Origin: an uncultured Bacteroidales bacterium
Lineage (GTDB): Bacteria > Bacteroidota > Bacteroidia > Bacteroidales > UBA932
Direction of reading: 5' to 3'
Assembly: GCA_946062035.1 (NCBI GenBank)
Contig: CAMGTS010000099.1
Location: 1-5,507 of the forward strand
Length of the DNA: 5,507 nucleotides
Position numbers and translations under genes: made by a program. Every line of letters starts with the position of its first letter. The stretch's first letter is position 1. The notes beneath the pieces are model-generated. The model made no database searches, had not been told where the DNA came from, and saw nothing but the letters and a program-made list of their open reading frames with translations. This document shows positions 1 through 5,507 of the stretch, piece after piece.

Positions 1-93
1 CAGGGCGAATAAAGTAATATCACCGTCTATTTCATATTCACGGAAAAAGACCTTACTGAAAGGAAAAGTCGCTTTATATCTGTAAATCGCCAT
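1..93 (-). CDS. N-terminal fragment of a pRiA4b ORF-3-like protein (partial)
   Basis: The reverse strand opens at an ATG (93-91) and stays open for 31 codons to the left edge, so only the N-terminus is visible. It begins MAIYRYKATF and continues with FFREYEIDGDITLFAL. The pattern of a YRYK-type beta strand, an FxRE strand, then an acidic turn and D-x-T-L-x-x-L resembles the start of plasmid pRiA4b ORF-3 family proteins (also named IS1096 passenger TnpR-like), which are common as chromosomal genes in Bacteroidota. Despite the name, nothing here indicates a mobile element. The family's biochemical role is not established. The start lies one base after the TAA of the acyl-CoA reductase gene, so the two are almost certainly co-transcribed and may be translationally coupled. 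The reading frame is well supported; the family call from 31 residues is tentative. Confidence 0.6.
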   Translation of the reverse strand, partial: MAIYRYKATFPFSKVFFREYEIDGDITLFAL

Positions 94-94
94 T

Positions 95-1156
95 TTATTT
101 AGAGCACAGGAAGTTAATAATATTCACGCCGTCAGGCCACTCGTAAATTTCCGGCCTCTGGGCGTTCCCAAAAGTAGTATATTTTTTCTGTACCGACTCA
201 ATGTTAGTACGCTCAAAAATTTCGGGCATATCGATATTGTCATAGTAACAAAACCTCACAACTCCCAACGGGGGGAACGGTTCGGGGGAGTTTTCCAAAA
301 GGATACAACCGCAATCCGCCATCTCACCTTTTTTTATGACTCCGCCATGAGACAGCCTTTCGCTTAAGGCCGCAACCGCTCTGTTTCTCGCTACCATATT
401 ATGAAACGGTCCGATCCTATCAACTTCCAAATGATTTCCGACCGAAAGAAGCGCCGTCTTAAGTCTCTCAAAATCATATCCGTCCGGAACTAAGAGATAC
501 GACACGCTTCTGCATCCCAATCCGCAATAAAGAAGGATATCCGAAGCTAATCCCGCCAACTCCTCATCACTCTCGTCACCGGTAACGACCGCAAAGCTGA
601 AACGGCTGCCTCTCAAAAGTTTCCGTGTCTCTGGAAATTCCGACAATACAGAAGAAGCCGAGTCATCACTTCCCGAAAAAAGAATCGGATCCACCCCATT
701 GAAAAAGTCCGCCAATCCCTCCTTCGAATCCGAGAAGAGAACACTTTCGGAAATGGGGCGCTTTAAATTATCGCACCTTTCCCCTATTGATCCGCATAGG
801 GCGGGAATCAGATATCTGTCTTTCGATGAAAGCTTTACCATCGCCTTGCATCCGCAGGCAAGAGCACACAGCAAATCCAAGAATCCCACAGCGGGAATAT
901 TGCCCGCCATGATTATTCCGACCTTTTTCTCTACTGCCTCCGCTTTCGACAAATATTCAAGCGCATCATCCGACAAAAATTTTTCAGCGATCGCCCGCAA
1001 TGCGAACTTCTGCATCGGGAGAGTGAAAAAATTATTTTCCAAGGCTGAAGCCCTACAAGCTTTTCCTATAATAGATTCACTCTCAGGAGAATCAAGAAAA
1101 TCAAGAATTATCTCCCTAAGAAGCGTGAAAGAGTGTAAAAATTCGGCCTTGGTCAT
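95..1156 (-). CDS. LuxC-like acyl-CoA reductase (stand-alone)
   Basis: The 353-residue protein belongs to the LuxC-type acyl-CoA reductase family, a branch of the aldehyde dehydrogenase superfamily that reduces activated fatty acyl groups to aldehydes with NADPH. Residues 79-113 hold the conserved nucleotide-fold segment, with AGNIPAVGFLDL followed by KLSSKD. Residues 212-219 (GLGCRSVS) contain Cys215, the likely nucleophile that forms the acyl-thioester. The C-terminal segment around 328-348, with an AQ-x-PEIY run then WPDGV and NFL, matches the tail typical of Bacteroidota homologues. The length of about 350 fits that group and is shorter than the roughly 480 residues of Vibrio LuxC. No luxA, luxB, luxD or luxE homologue lies in the window, so a bioluminescence role is not supported and the substrate is unknown. 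No signal peptide or membrane span is evident, so it is probably cytoplasmic. The ATG at 1156 is preceded by a good promoter match, and the gene diverges from yigZ. Confidence 0.88.
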   Translation of the reverse strand: MTKAEFLHSFTLLREIILDFLDSPESESIIGKACRASALENNFFTLPMQKFALRAIAEKFLSDDALEYLSKAEAVEKKVGIIMAGNIPAVGFLDLLCALACGCKAMVKLSSKDRYLIPALCGSIGERCDNLKRPISESVLFSDSKEGLADFFNGVDPILFSGSDDSASSVLSEFPETRKLLRGSRFSFAVVTGDESDEELAGLASDILLYCGLGCRSVSYLLVPDGYDFERLKTALLSVGNHLEVDRIGPFHNMVARNRAVAALSERLSHGGVIKKGEMADCGCILLENSPEPFPPLGVVRFCYYDNIDMPEIFERTNIESVQKKYTTFGNAQRPEIYEWPDGVNIINFLCSK

Positions 1157-1157
1157 G

Positions 1158-1188
1158 TTGCAAAATTATCAAAAACAAGATACCTTTA
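1158..1188 (+). promoter_or_regulatory. Candidate Bacteroides-type promoter for yigZ
   Basis: A TTG at 1158-1160 is followed after exactly 20 bases by TACCTTTA at 1181-1188, a seven-of-eight match to the Bacteroidota -7 element TAnnTTTG (n counted as matching). The spacing is within the usual 19-21. Transcription would begin near 1192, leaving a leader of only about six bases before the yigZ ATG at 1198. The element overlaps the opposing promoter of the acyl-CoA reductase gene almost base for base. This is a sequence match only. Confidence 0.55.
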
Positions 1189-1191
1189 CAA
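1161..1191 (-). promoter_or_regulatory. Candidate Bacteroides-type promoter for the acyl-CoA reductase gene
   Basis: On the reverse strand, TTG (1191-1189) is followed after 20 bases by TAATTTTG (1168-1161), a full match to the -7 consensus TAnnTTTG. Transcription would begin near 1157, immediately before the ATG at 1156, so the message would be nearly leaderless. The -33 triplet lies directly beyond the -7 box of the opposing yigZ promoter, and the reverse holds too, making the gap a near-symmetric bidirectional element. Confidence 0.6.
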
Positions 1192-1197
1192 TTCGGA

Positions 1198-1845
1198 ATG
1201 GGCAAAGAAAAACGAGTCGAACCTTCACTTTCGCAAGATTGTTATCTAAGTATCGCCACCCCTTCTGAGGGGCTGTACAAGGATAATGGAAGCCGTTTTC
1301 TCTCCTTCGCCTACCCTTGTTCTTCCGCAGATCAGGCACTTGAAATTATCCAACAGATTAAGAAAAAATACTACGATGCGACTCACCATTGCTTCGCATA
1401 CAGAATCGGTCTTAATGGTGAAATATTCAGGATCAACGATGATGGCGAACCTTCATCTACCGCAGGCCGCCCGATTTACGGGGAAATACTGTCGAAAGGG
1501 TTGAGCGATATACTTGTTGTAGTAGTCCGATATTTCGGAGGAGTAAAATTAGGTGTACCAGGGCTTATAAAAGCCTACAAATCAGCCACATCAGACGCAC
1601 TATCCAATGCGGCGACCATCGTAAAGACCGCCACTGAAAAAATCAAGGTCATTTTCTCTTACGAAAACACCGACAAGGTTCTCAAGGAGATGAGAAAAAT
1701 CGGAGCTGAGATTGGCGAGAAGAGATTCGAAGCCGAGTGTTCTATTATCGCTAACGTCAAGATAACAGACTCCCCTAAAATAGCTCATGCCCTTTTGAAG
1801 ATAGATGGGACAAAAGTCGAAACGCTCCAACAGGAAAGTATTTGA
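1198..1845 (+). CDS. yigZ: YigZ / IMPACT family protein
   Basis: The 215-residue protein is a YigZ (UPF0029, IMPACT) family member of normal length. The N-terminal IMPACT domain spans about residues 18-135. It shows THHCFAYRI at 62-70, DDGEPSSTAGRPI at 81-93, and the family signature VVVVRYFGGVKLG at 107-119 followed by PGLIKAY. The rest, about 144-205, fits the small ferredoxin-like DUF1949 domain at the C-terminus of bacterial members. Eukaryotic IMPACT regulates the Gcn2 kinase. The bacterial role is not firmly known; nucleic-acid or ribosome-related functions have been proposed from structure. The ATG at 1198 is the only plausible start: it adds about 13 residues before the usual family beginning (Y-L-S-I-A-x-P-S-E-G), and no other ATG, GTG or TTG start lies in frame between. 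It is 49 bases ahead of pyrB on the same strand with no terminator visible, so co-transcription with pyrBI is likely. Confidence 0.93.
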   Translation: MGKEKRVEPSLSQDCYLSIATPSEGLYKDNGSRFLSFAYPCSSADQALEIIQQIKKKYYDATHHCFAYRIGLNGEIFRINDDGEPSSTAGRPIYGEILSKGLSDILVVVVRYFGGVKLGVPGLIKAYKSATSDALSNAATIVKTATEKIKVIFSYENTDKVLKEMRKIGAEIGEKRFEAECSIIANVKITDSPKIAHALLKIDGTKVETLQQESI

Positions 1846-1894
1846 TAATAAATAAGTTACACACAAAGACAAACGACACAAAGCAAACAAAGAT
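1846..1894 (+). promoter_or_regulatory. A-rich translation-initiation region before pyrB, with a short imperfect tandem repeat
   Basis: The 49-base gap between the yigZ stop and the pyrB ATG is about 59 percent A and contains no Shine-Dalgarno motif. ACACAAAG occurs at 1861-1868 and again at 1876-1883, each followed by a CAAAC-containing run, giving an imperfect two-copy repeat with a 15-base period. No TAnnTTTG box at proper spacing was found here, which argues that pyrB is read through from yigZ. An unstructured A-rich leader is the usual translation-start context in Bacteroidota. A regulatory role for the repeat is speculation. Confidence 0.4.
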
Positions 1895-2800
1895 ATGCCT
1901 AAAAGTTTAATATCAATTTCAGATTTCACTAAAGAAGAGATGCTGCACATCTTGGATGTCGCCGCAGAGTTCGAAAAGAACAAATCCCAGACTTTCCTAC
2001 AGGGAAAAGTCGTGGCATGCCTCTTCTTTGAACCGTCAACAAGAACAAGACTTAGTTTTGAAACCGCCGCCAACCGACTCGGGGCGAGGGTCATAGGCTT
2101 TTCAGACGTTGCCAATACGAGCGTATCGAAAGGAGAAACCTTGAAAGATACAATCAAAATGGTATCAAATTACGTCGACCTGATTGTCATGCGTCACCCA
2201 TTGGAAGGAGCGGCAAGATACGCATCTGAAGTCGCATCAGTTCCGGTGATCAACGCCGGAGACGGAGCCAACCAGCATCCTACCCAAACCATGCTCGACC
2301 TGTATACTATCAAACAGACTCAGGGCAAATTGGAAAATATGGAGGTCAATATGGTAGGAGACCTGAAATACGGACGCACGGTTCACTCTCTGATTCAGGC
2401 ACTTTCATATTTCTCACCGAAGTTCGTGTTTACCGCCCCGAAAGAGCTGATGATGCCTCAGGAATACAAGAACTTCCTTGCTGAAAGAAAAATTCCTTTC
2501 ACGGAAACAGCGGACTTGATGGAACATATCAACACAGCCGATATACTTTATATGACAAGAGTCCAGCAGGAGCGTTTCACAGACCCTATAGAGTACGAAA
2601 ACGTCAAGAACTGTTATAAGCTCAGTGCAGACATGCTTACTGGCTGTAAGAAAAACATGAGAATCCTTCACCCTCTTCCAAGGGTAGGAGAAATAGCACA
2701 GGACGTAGATGAGACACCATTCGCATACTACTTCCGTCAGGCAGGCAACGGAATGTATGTAAGGATGGCCATTATCTCATACCTGTTAGGTTACAGGTAG
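1895..2800 (+). CDS. pyrB: Aspartate carbamoyltransferase, catalytic chain
   Basis: PyrB joins carbamoyl phosphate and L-aspartate to give N-carbamoyl-L-aspartate and phosphate, the committed step of de novo pyrimidine synthesis, in the cytoplasm. The 301-residue length is normal. The carbamoyl-phosphate loop FEPSTRTR is at 45-52 (Ser48, Thr49, Arg50, Thr51 correspond to E. coli Ser52-Thr55). Ser76 and Lys79 in TSVSKGETL match the loop that reaches in from the neighbouring subunit, with one residue fewer than E. coli. Further matches are Arg100 (MRHP), His128 and Gln131 (HPTQT), Arg161 (GRTVHSL), Arg222 and Gln224 (TRVQ), and Leu261-Pro262 (HPLPR). All expected catalytic and aspartate-binding positions are present, so the enzyme should be active. 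The gene is followed 66 bases later by pyrI, so the product is expected to assemble with regulatory chains into the allosteric holoenzyme. No PyrR-type attenuator is seen upstream. Confidence 0.98.
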   Translation: MPKSLISISDFTKEEMLHILDVAAEFEKNKSQTFLQGKVVACLFFEPSTRTRLSFETAANRLGARVIGFSDVANTSVSKGETLKDTIKMVSNYVDLIVMRHPLEGAARYASEVASVPVINAGDGANQHPTQTMLDLYTIKQTQGKLENMEVNMVGDLKYGRTVHSLIQALSYFSPKFVFTAPKELMMPQEYKNFLAERKIPFTETADLMEHINTADILYMTRVQQERFTDPIEYENVKNCYKLSADMLTGCKKNMRILHPLPRVGEIAQDVDETPFAYYFRQAGNGMYVRMAIISYLLGYR

Positions 2801-2820
2801 TCCGAATCACAACTAAAAAC

Positions 2821-2834
2821 TGCGGCAAACCGTA
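2821..2834 (+). other. Small hairpin in the pyrB-pyrI gap
   Basis: TGCGG (2821-2825) can pair with CCGTA (2830-2834) across a CAAA loop, including one G-U pair. A five-base-pair stem is weak and no U-tract follows, so it is not a terminator. It is the only secondary structure noticed in the 66-base gap, which otherwise is A/T-rich and has no convincing promoter. It may be chance. Confidence 0.2.
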
Positions 2835-2866
2835 ATAATAAGAATAACAGTTTAACATATATAGTG

Positions 2867-3361
2867 ATGGGAAAAGTCAAAAAACTTTCTGAAGATTCAC
2901 TTCAGGTCAGCGCAATTAAAAACGGAACAGTATTGGATCATATTCCTGCTGACCAGCTTTTCAATGTTATACAGATACTTGGGCTTAACAAGAATTGTTC
3001 AAACAGGCTGACTTTCGGGACAAATATGGAAAGTCGTCAGATGGGCAAAAAAGCCATAATAAAAATCGAAGACAGGTTCTTCAAGCCAAGCGAAATAAAT
3101 AAAATCGCCCTCGTAGCCCCCGATGCGAAACTAAACACGATAAAGGAATTCAAGGTTGTCGAGAAAAAAGTCATCAAAGTCCCTAAAGAAATTGTCGGTA
3201 TCGCAAAATGCATGAACCCGATGTGTATAACCAATCACCAGCCAATCAGGACAAGGTTTACTACAAGTTATGAGAATGACCACCTGAGTCTGGTATGTCA
3301 TTATTGCGAGAAAGCGACTGACATAAAAAACATAAAAATCTCTGAAGAATCAGCTCTTTAG
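2867..3361 (+). CDS. pyrI: Aspartate carbamoyltransferase, regulatory chain
   Basis: PyrI is the allosteric, non-catalytic chain of aspartate carbamoyltransferase; it binds nucleotides and joins catalytic trimers into the holoenzyme. Numbering from the ATG at 2867 (164 residues), the nucleotide-binding N-terminal domain shows AIKNGTVLDHIPA at about 16-28, with Asp24 and His25 matching E. coli Asp19 and His20. Lys62 and Lys66 (MGKKAIIKIE), Asn90 and Lys100 match E. coli Lys56, Lys60, Asn84 and Lys94. The C-terminal zinc domain has all four ligands: Cys115 and Cys120 (CMNPMC), Cys144 and Cys147 (CHYC). CTP/ATP control as in E. coli is therefore plausible, though effector preference cannot be read directly. 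A GTG codon lies just before the ATG (2864), giving a possible Met-Met start; ATG is preferred. The gene closes the yigZ-pyrB-pyrI run. Confidence 0.97.
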   Translation: MGKVKKLSEDSLQVSAIKNGTVLDHIPADQLFNVIQILGLNKNCSNRLTFGTNMESRQMGKKAIIKIEDRFFKPSEINKIALVAPDAKLNTIKEFKVVEKKVIKVPKEIVGIAKCMNPMCITNHQPIRTRFTTSYENDHLSLVCHYCEKATDIKNIKISEESAL

Positions 3362-3370
3362 GTTTATCAG

Positions 3371-3401
3371 TTGGTTTTACAGAATAATATGTTTACATTT
3401 G
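3371..3401 (+). promoter_or_regulatory. Candidate Bacteroides-type promoter for serC-serA
   Basis: TTG at 3371-3373 is followed after 20 bases by TACATTTG at 3394-3401, a full match to TAnnTTTG. The predicted start is near 3405, giving a leader of about 60 bases to the serC ATG. The same TTTG (3398-3401) could also act as the -33 element of a second, weaker promoter whose -7 box would be TATTTATA at 3423-3430 (21-base spacer). The site sits only about 10 bases after the pyrI stop and separates the pyrimidine genes from the serine genes. Confidence 0.6.
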
Positions 3402-3403
3402 GG

Positions 3404-3424
3404 TATTGCCTTGATTAGGCGATA
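3404..3424 (+). other. Hairpin at the predicted 5' end of the serC transcript or the 3' end of pyrI
   Basis: TATTGCCT (3404-3411) pairs with AGGCGATA (3417-3424) across a five-base TGATT loop, giving an eight-base-pair stem with one G-U pair. The downstream run is A/T-rich (TTTATAAAAATTT) but not a clean U-tract, so it is at best a weak intrinsic terminator for the pyrI message. Its left arm begins almost exactly where transcription from the upstream promoter should start, so it may be a 5' stabilising stem on the serC mRNA. The rest of the 3362-3467 gap is A/T-rich without another recognised element. Confidence 0.45.
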
Positions 3425-3467
3425 TTTATAAAAATTTAAAAACTAAATAAAACATTCGCATATAGCT

Positions 3468-4562
3468 ATGAAAAAAGCTTATAATTTTTTTGCAGGACCA
3501 TGCGTTTTGCCTGAGTCAGCTATAGATCAAACAATTGCAGCCCTTAAGGATTTCGAAGGTACAGGAATTCCTGTAGTTTCAATTTCTCACAGAAGTAAAG
3601 AGTGGGAAGCTACAATGAACGAGTGCAGAGCACTTTGGAAAGAGCTCCTCAACATTCCTGACAACTACAGCATCGTTTTCTTGGGCGGTGGTGCCAGTCT
3701 TCAGTTTTTGTATGTGGCGATGAACCTCTTCGAAAAGAAAGCCGGCTATCTTGAGACAGGTGTTTGGGCAAAAAAAGCCCTCAAAGAGGCTCAGGGTTTG
3801 GCAAAGAGCAGAGGTCTGGCGGCTGATGCGGCATATGCGGTAGCATCTTCAGCAGATAAGACATACTGCTATATTCCAAAGGATTACACTATCCCTACAG
3901 ATTTGGATTACTTCCATATCACTACCAACAACACGATCTACGGCACTGAGATCAAAAAAGATATCGACTGCCCTGTAACATTGGTAGCGGATATGTCGTC
4001 AGATATCATGAGCCGTCCTGTTGATGTCGCTAAATATGGACTTATCTATGGCGGTGCACAGAAGAACGTAGGACCGGCGGGTGTATCATTCGCTATTATC
4101 AGAGACGATGTTCTCGGCAAGGTAAGCAACTATATCCCTACAATGTTGGACTACAAGACTCACATTGAGAAAGAGAGCATGTTCAACACTCCTCCTGTTT
4201 TCGCTATCTACATTATGACCCAGACCCTCAAATGGTTGAAAGGTATAGGCGGCGTTGAGAAGATTCAGAAGATCAACGAAGAAAAGGCCGCTCTTCTCTA
4301 CAATGAGATTGACCGCAACAAGTTGTTTGTAGGCACTGCTGCAAAAGAGGACCGTTCAAATATGAACGTATGCTTCGTTATGGCTCCTGAGTATAAGGAA
4401 CTTGAAGCAAACTTCCTCGATTACGCAAAGAGCAACGGAATGCTCGGCATCAAAGGTCACCGTTCAGTCGGAGGATTCAGAGCGTCTATTTATAACGCTT
4501 GCCCGGTTGAGAGCGTACAGGCACTCATCAAATGCATGCAGGATTTCGAAAAGAGCATCTAA
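3468..4562 (+). CDS. serC: Phosphoserine aminotransferase
   Basis: SerC is a PLP enzyme that converts 3-phosphohydroxypyruvate and glutamate to O-phosphoserine and 2-oxoglutarate, the second step of serine synthesis; in many bacteria it also acts in pyridoxal phosphate synthesis. The 364-residue length is typical. The start is the family's [11 protein letters not shown] (6-16). His41-Arg42 (SHRSKEW) belong to the substrate phosphate/carboxylate pocket. GGGASLQF at 73-80 and Trp100 (TGVW) line the cofactor site. TTNNTIYGT (152-160) and Asp175 (VADMSSD) hold the pyridoxal ring. Lys199 in [11 protein letters not shown] is the Schiff-base lysine. [11 protein letters not shown] (330-340) carries the C-terminal substrate-binding His and Arg. 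No key residue is missing. serA begins 30 bases downstream on the same strand, forming a two-step pathway operon, probably from the promoter at 3371-3401. The ATG at 3468 follows an A/T-rich leader without a Shine-Dalgarno motif. Confidence 0.98.
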   Translation: MKKAYNFFAGPCVLPESAIDQTIAALKDFEGTGIPVVSISHRSKEWEATMNECRALWKELLNIPDNYSIVFLGGGASLQFLYVAMNLFEKKAGYLETGVWAKKALKEAQGLAKSRGLAADAAYAVASSADKTYCYIPKDYTIPTDLDYFHITTNNTIYGTEIKKDIDCPVTLVADMSSDIMSRPVDVAKYGLIYGGAQKNVGPAGVSFAIIRDDVLGKVSNYIPTMLDYKTHIEKESMFNTPPVFAIYIMTQTLKWLKGIGGVEKIQKINEEKAALLYNEIDRNKLFVGTAAKEDRSNMNVCFVMAPEYKELEANFLDYAKSNGMLGIKGHRSVGGFRASIYNACPVESVQALIKCMQDFEKSI

Positions 4563-4592
4563 TTATTATAATCTACTTATAACAAACGGATT

Positions 4593-5507
4593 ATGAAAGT
4601 ATTAATCGCTACTGACAAACCTTTCAGCAAAGTTGCTGTAGATGGTATAAGAAATATCGTTGAGAATGCAGGACATACCCTCGCAGTTCTCGAAAAGTAC
4701 GGAACAGCGGATAAATTTATCGAGGCTGTAGCCGATGTTGATGCACTCATCGTTCGTTCTGACAAAGTAACCAAAGAAGTCGTTGACGCCGCAAAGAACC
4801 TTAAAATAGTTGTTCGTGCAGGCGCAGGATTCGACAATTTGGATCTTGCGGCTCTTAGCGAGAGAAAAATTGTAGCCATGAACACCCCTGGGCAGAACTC
4901 CAACGCGGTTGCAGAGCTTGCACTCGGATTTATGGTTTATATTTCCCGCAATCAGTTCACTCCTGGTACCGGCTCGGAATTGAAAGGAAAGACCTTAGGT
5001 ATTCAGGCATACGGACACGTCGGAAGACTTGTAGCCGAACACGCCAAACCTTTTGGGATGAATATCATGGCATTCGACCCGTTCGTACCTGCTGAGGTTA
5101 TGGAAAAAGAGGGTGTGACCGTTGCAAAAGACCTTAACGAATTGTATTCAAAGAGCAACTTTATTTCACTCCACATCCCGGCAAACGAGCAGACAAAGAA
5201 CTCTATCGGTTACGACCTGCTCTCAAAGATGCCTAAGGGCGGTTGCCTTGTGAATACCGCAAGAAAAGAGGTTATCAACGAACCTGAACTTGAGAAAGTT
5301 CTTGCCGAAAGAGAAGACCTGAAATACATTACTGATATAGCTCCTGCGAATATCGAAACTCTCAAAGAGAAGTTTGGAAAAAGAGTTTTCGCCACACCTA
5401 AGAAACAGGGTGCGGAGACTGCGGAGGCAAATATCAACGCAGGTCTTGCGGCGGCAAATCAGATAATCGGTTTCTTTAAGGACGGTTGCACAAAATTCCA
5501 GGTTAAT
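4593..5507 (+). CDS. serA: D-3-phosphoglycerate dehydrogenase, short lysine-type (3' end just outside the window)
   Basis: This frame is open for 305 codons to the right edge. It encodes a D-isomer-specific 2-hydroxyacid dehydrogenase that oxidises 3-phosphoglycerate to 3-phosphohydroxypyruvate with NAD, the first step of serine synthesis. Residues 1-100 form the first part of the substrate domain, with RAGAGFDN at 75-82 and NTPGQNSNAVAE at 97-108. The Rossmann segment is LGIQAYGHVG (135-144), with Ala139 in place of the first glycine of GxGxxG, and Asp162 (AFD) as the likely NAD ribose ligand. Arg224 (NTARKEVINE) is the conserved catalytic arginine. The usual TPH-x-G histidine is replaced by lysine: TPKKQGAETAEAN has Lys270 at that position, and the usual acidic partner is not evident. 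This is the type III lysine form described for Entamoeba and common in Bacteroidota. There is no C-terminal ACT domain, so serine feedback as in E. coli SerA is not expected. The final FQVN matches the usual end of these proteins (about 306 residues), so probably one codon and the stop are missing. Confidence 0.95.
   Translation, partial: MKVLIATDKPFSKVAVDGIRNIVENAGHTLAVLEKYGTADKFIEAVADVDALIVRSDKVTKEVVDAAKNLKIVVRAGAGFDNLDLAALSERKIVAMNTPGQNSNAVAELALGFMVYISRNQFTPGTGSELKGKTLGIQAYGHVGRLVAEHAKPFGMNIMAFDPFVPAEVMEKEGVTVAKDLNELYSKSNFISLHIPANEQTKNSIGYDLLSKMPKGGCLVNTARKEVINEPELEKVLAEREDLKYITDIAPANIETLKEKFGKRVFATPKKQGAETAEANINAGLAAANQIIGFFKDGCTKFQVN

Noticed and set aside
1..93. Left-edge gene considered as evidence of a transposon or plasmid insertion, because of the family names pRiA4b ORF-3 and IS1096 passenger
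   Set aside because: No inverted repeats, transposase or target duplication are visible, and such genes are common in chromosomes. The names reflect where the first members were found.
699..1268. A 189-codon rightward open frame antisense to the acyl-CoA reductase gene and running into yigZ
   Set aside because: It lies wholly opposite or out of frame to two well-supported genes, its translation is low-complexity Ser/Lys/Arg-rich with no recognisable motif, and it has no start context. It is explained as a shadow of the opposite-strand codons.
1600..2157. A 185-codon leftward open frame opposite the yigZ end and the pyrB start
   Set aside because: Both genes on the other strand carry clear family motifs, and the antisense translation resembles no known family.
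2801..2866. Search for a separate promoter or attenuator between pyrB and pyrI
   Set aside because: No TTG/TTTG plus TAnnTTTG pair at proper spacing was found, and the only hairpin is five base pairs long without a U-tract.
3404..3424. Hairpin considered as a strong intrinsic terminator of the pyrimidine genes
   Set aside because: The stem is only eight base pairs with a G-U pair, and the following bases mix T and A instead of forming a U-tract. It is listed as a hairpin without a terminator call.
4577..4903. A 108-codon leftward open frame opposite the start of serA
   Set aside because: The opposite strand encodes an intact phosphoglycerate dehydrogenase over the whole span. The antisense Ser/Ala/Thr-rich translation is a typical shadow.

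Overview
The window looks like chromosomal housekeeping DNA from a member of the Bacteroidota, probably order Bacteroidales. Three things point there. The start codons have A-rich upstream sequence and no clear Shine-Dalgarno motif. Several gaps hold matches to the Bacteroides-type promoter (TTG or TTTG near -33, TAnnTTTG near -7). The proteins have the form usual in that phylum: a stand-alone LuxC-like acyl-CoA reductase of about 350 residues, a PyrB plus PyrI aspartate carbamoyltransferase, and a short lysine-type 3-phosphoglycerate dehydrogenase directly behind serC. The species cannot be read from this sequence.

Layout. Positions 1-1156 are transcribed leftward: an acyl-CoA reductase gene, followed after one base by the first 31 codons of a gene that runs off the left edge and resembles the pRiA4b ORF-3 family. 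A 41-bp divergent gap (1157-1197) holds two opposed candidate promoters that overlap almost completely. From 1198 everything reads rightward: yigZ (IMPACT family), then pyrB and pyrI for the two chains of aspartate carbamoyltransferase. A 106-bp gap (3362-3467) carries a strong candidate promoter and a hairpin. It is followed by serC and then by a D-3-phosphoglycerate dehydrogenase gene (serA) that is open to the right edge and appears to lack only its last codon or so plus the stop.

How the genes work together. PyrB and PyrI should form an allosteric aspartate carbamoyltransferase at the committed step of pyrimidine synthesis, because PyrI keeps its four zinc cysteines and most effector-site residues. 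SerA and SerC catalyse consecutive steps from 3-phosphoglycerate to phosphoserine and are probably co-transcribed from the promoter in the 3362-3467 gap. The acyl-CoA reductase has no neighbouring luciferase, transferase or synthetase genes inside the window, so its substrate is unknown.

I found no mobile element, CRISPR array, tRNA, rRNA, toxin-antitoxin pair or defence system, and no clearly new system. The most useful second-look items are the overlapping divergent promoter, the lysine-type active site of SerA, and the promoter-hairpin arrangement ahead of serC.
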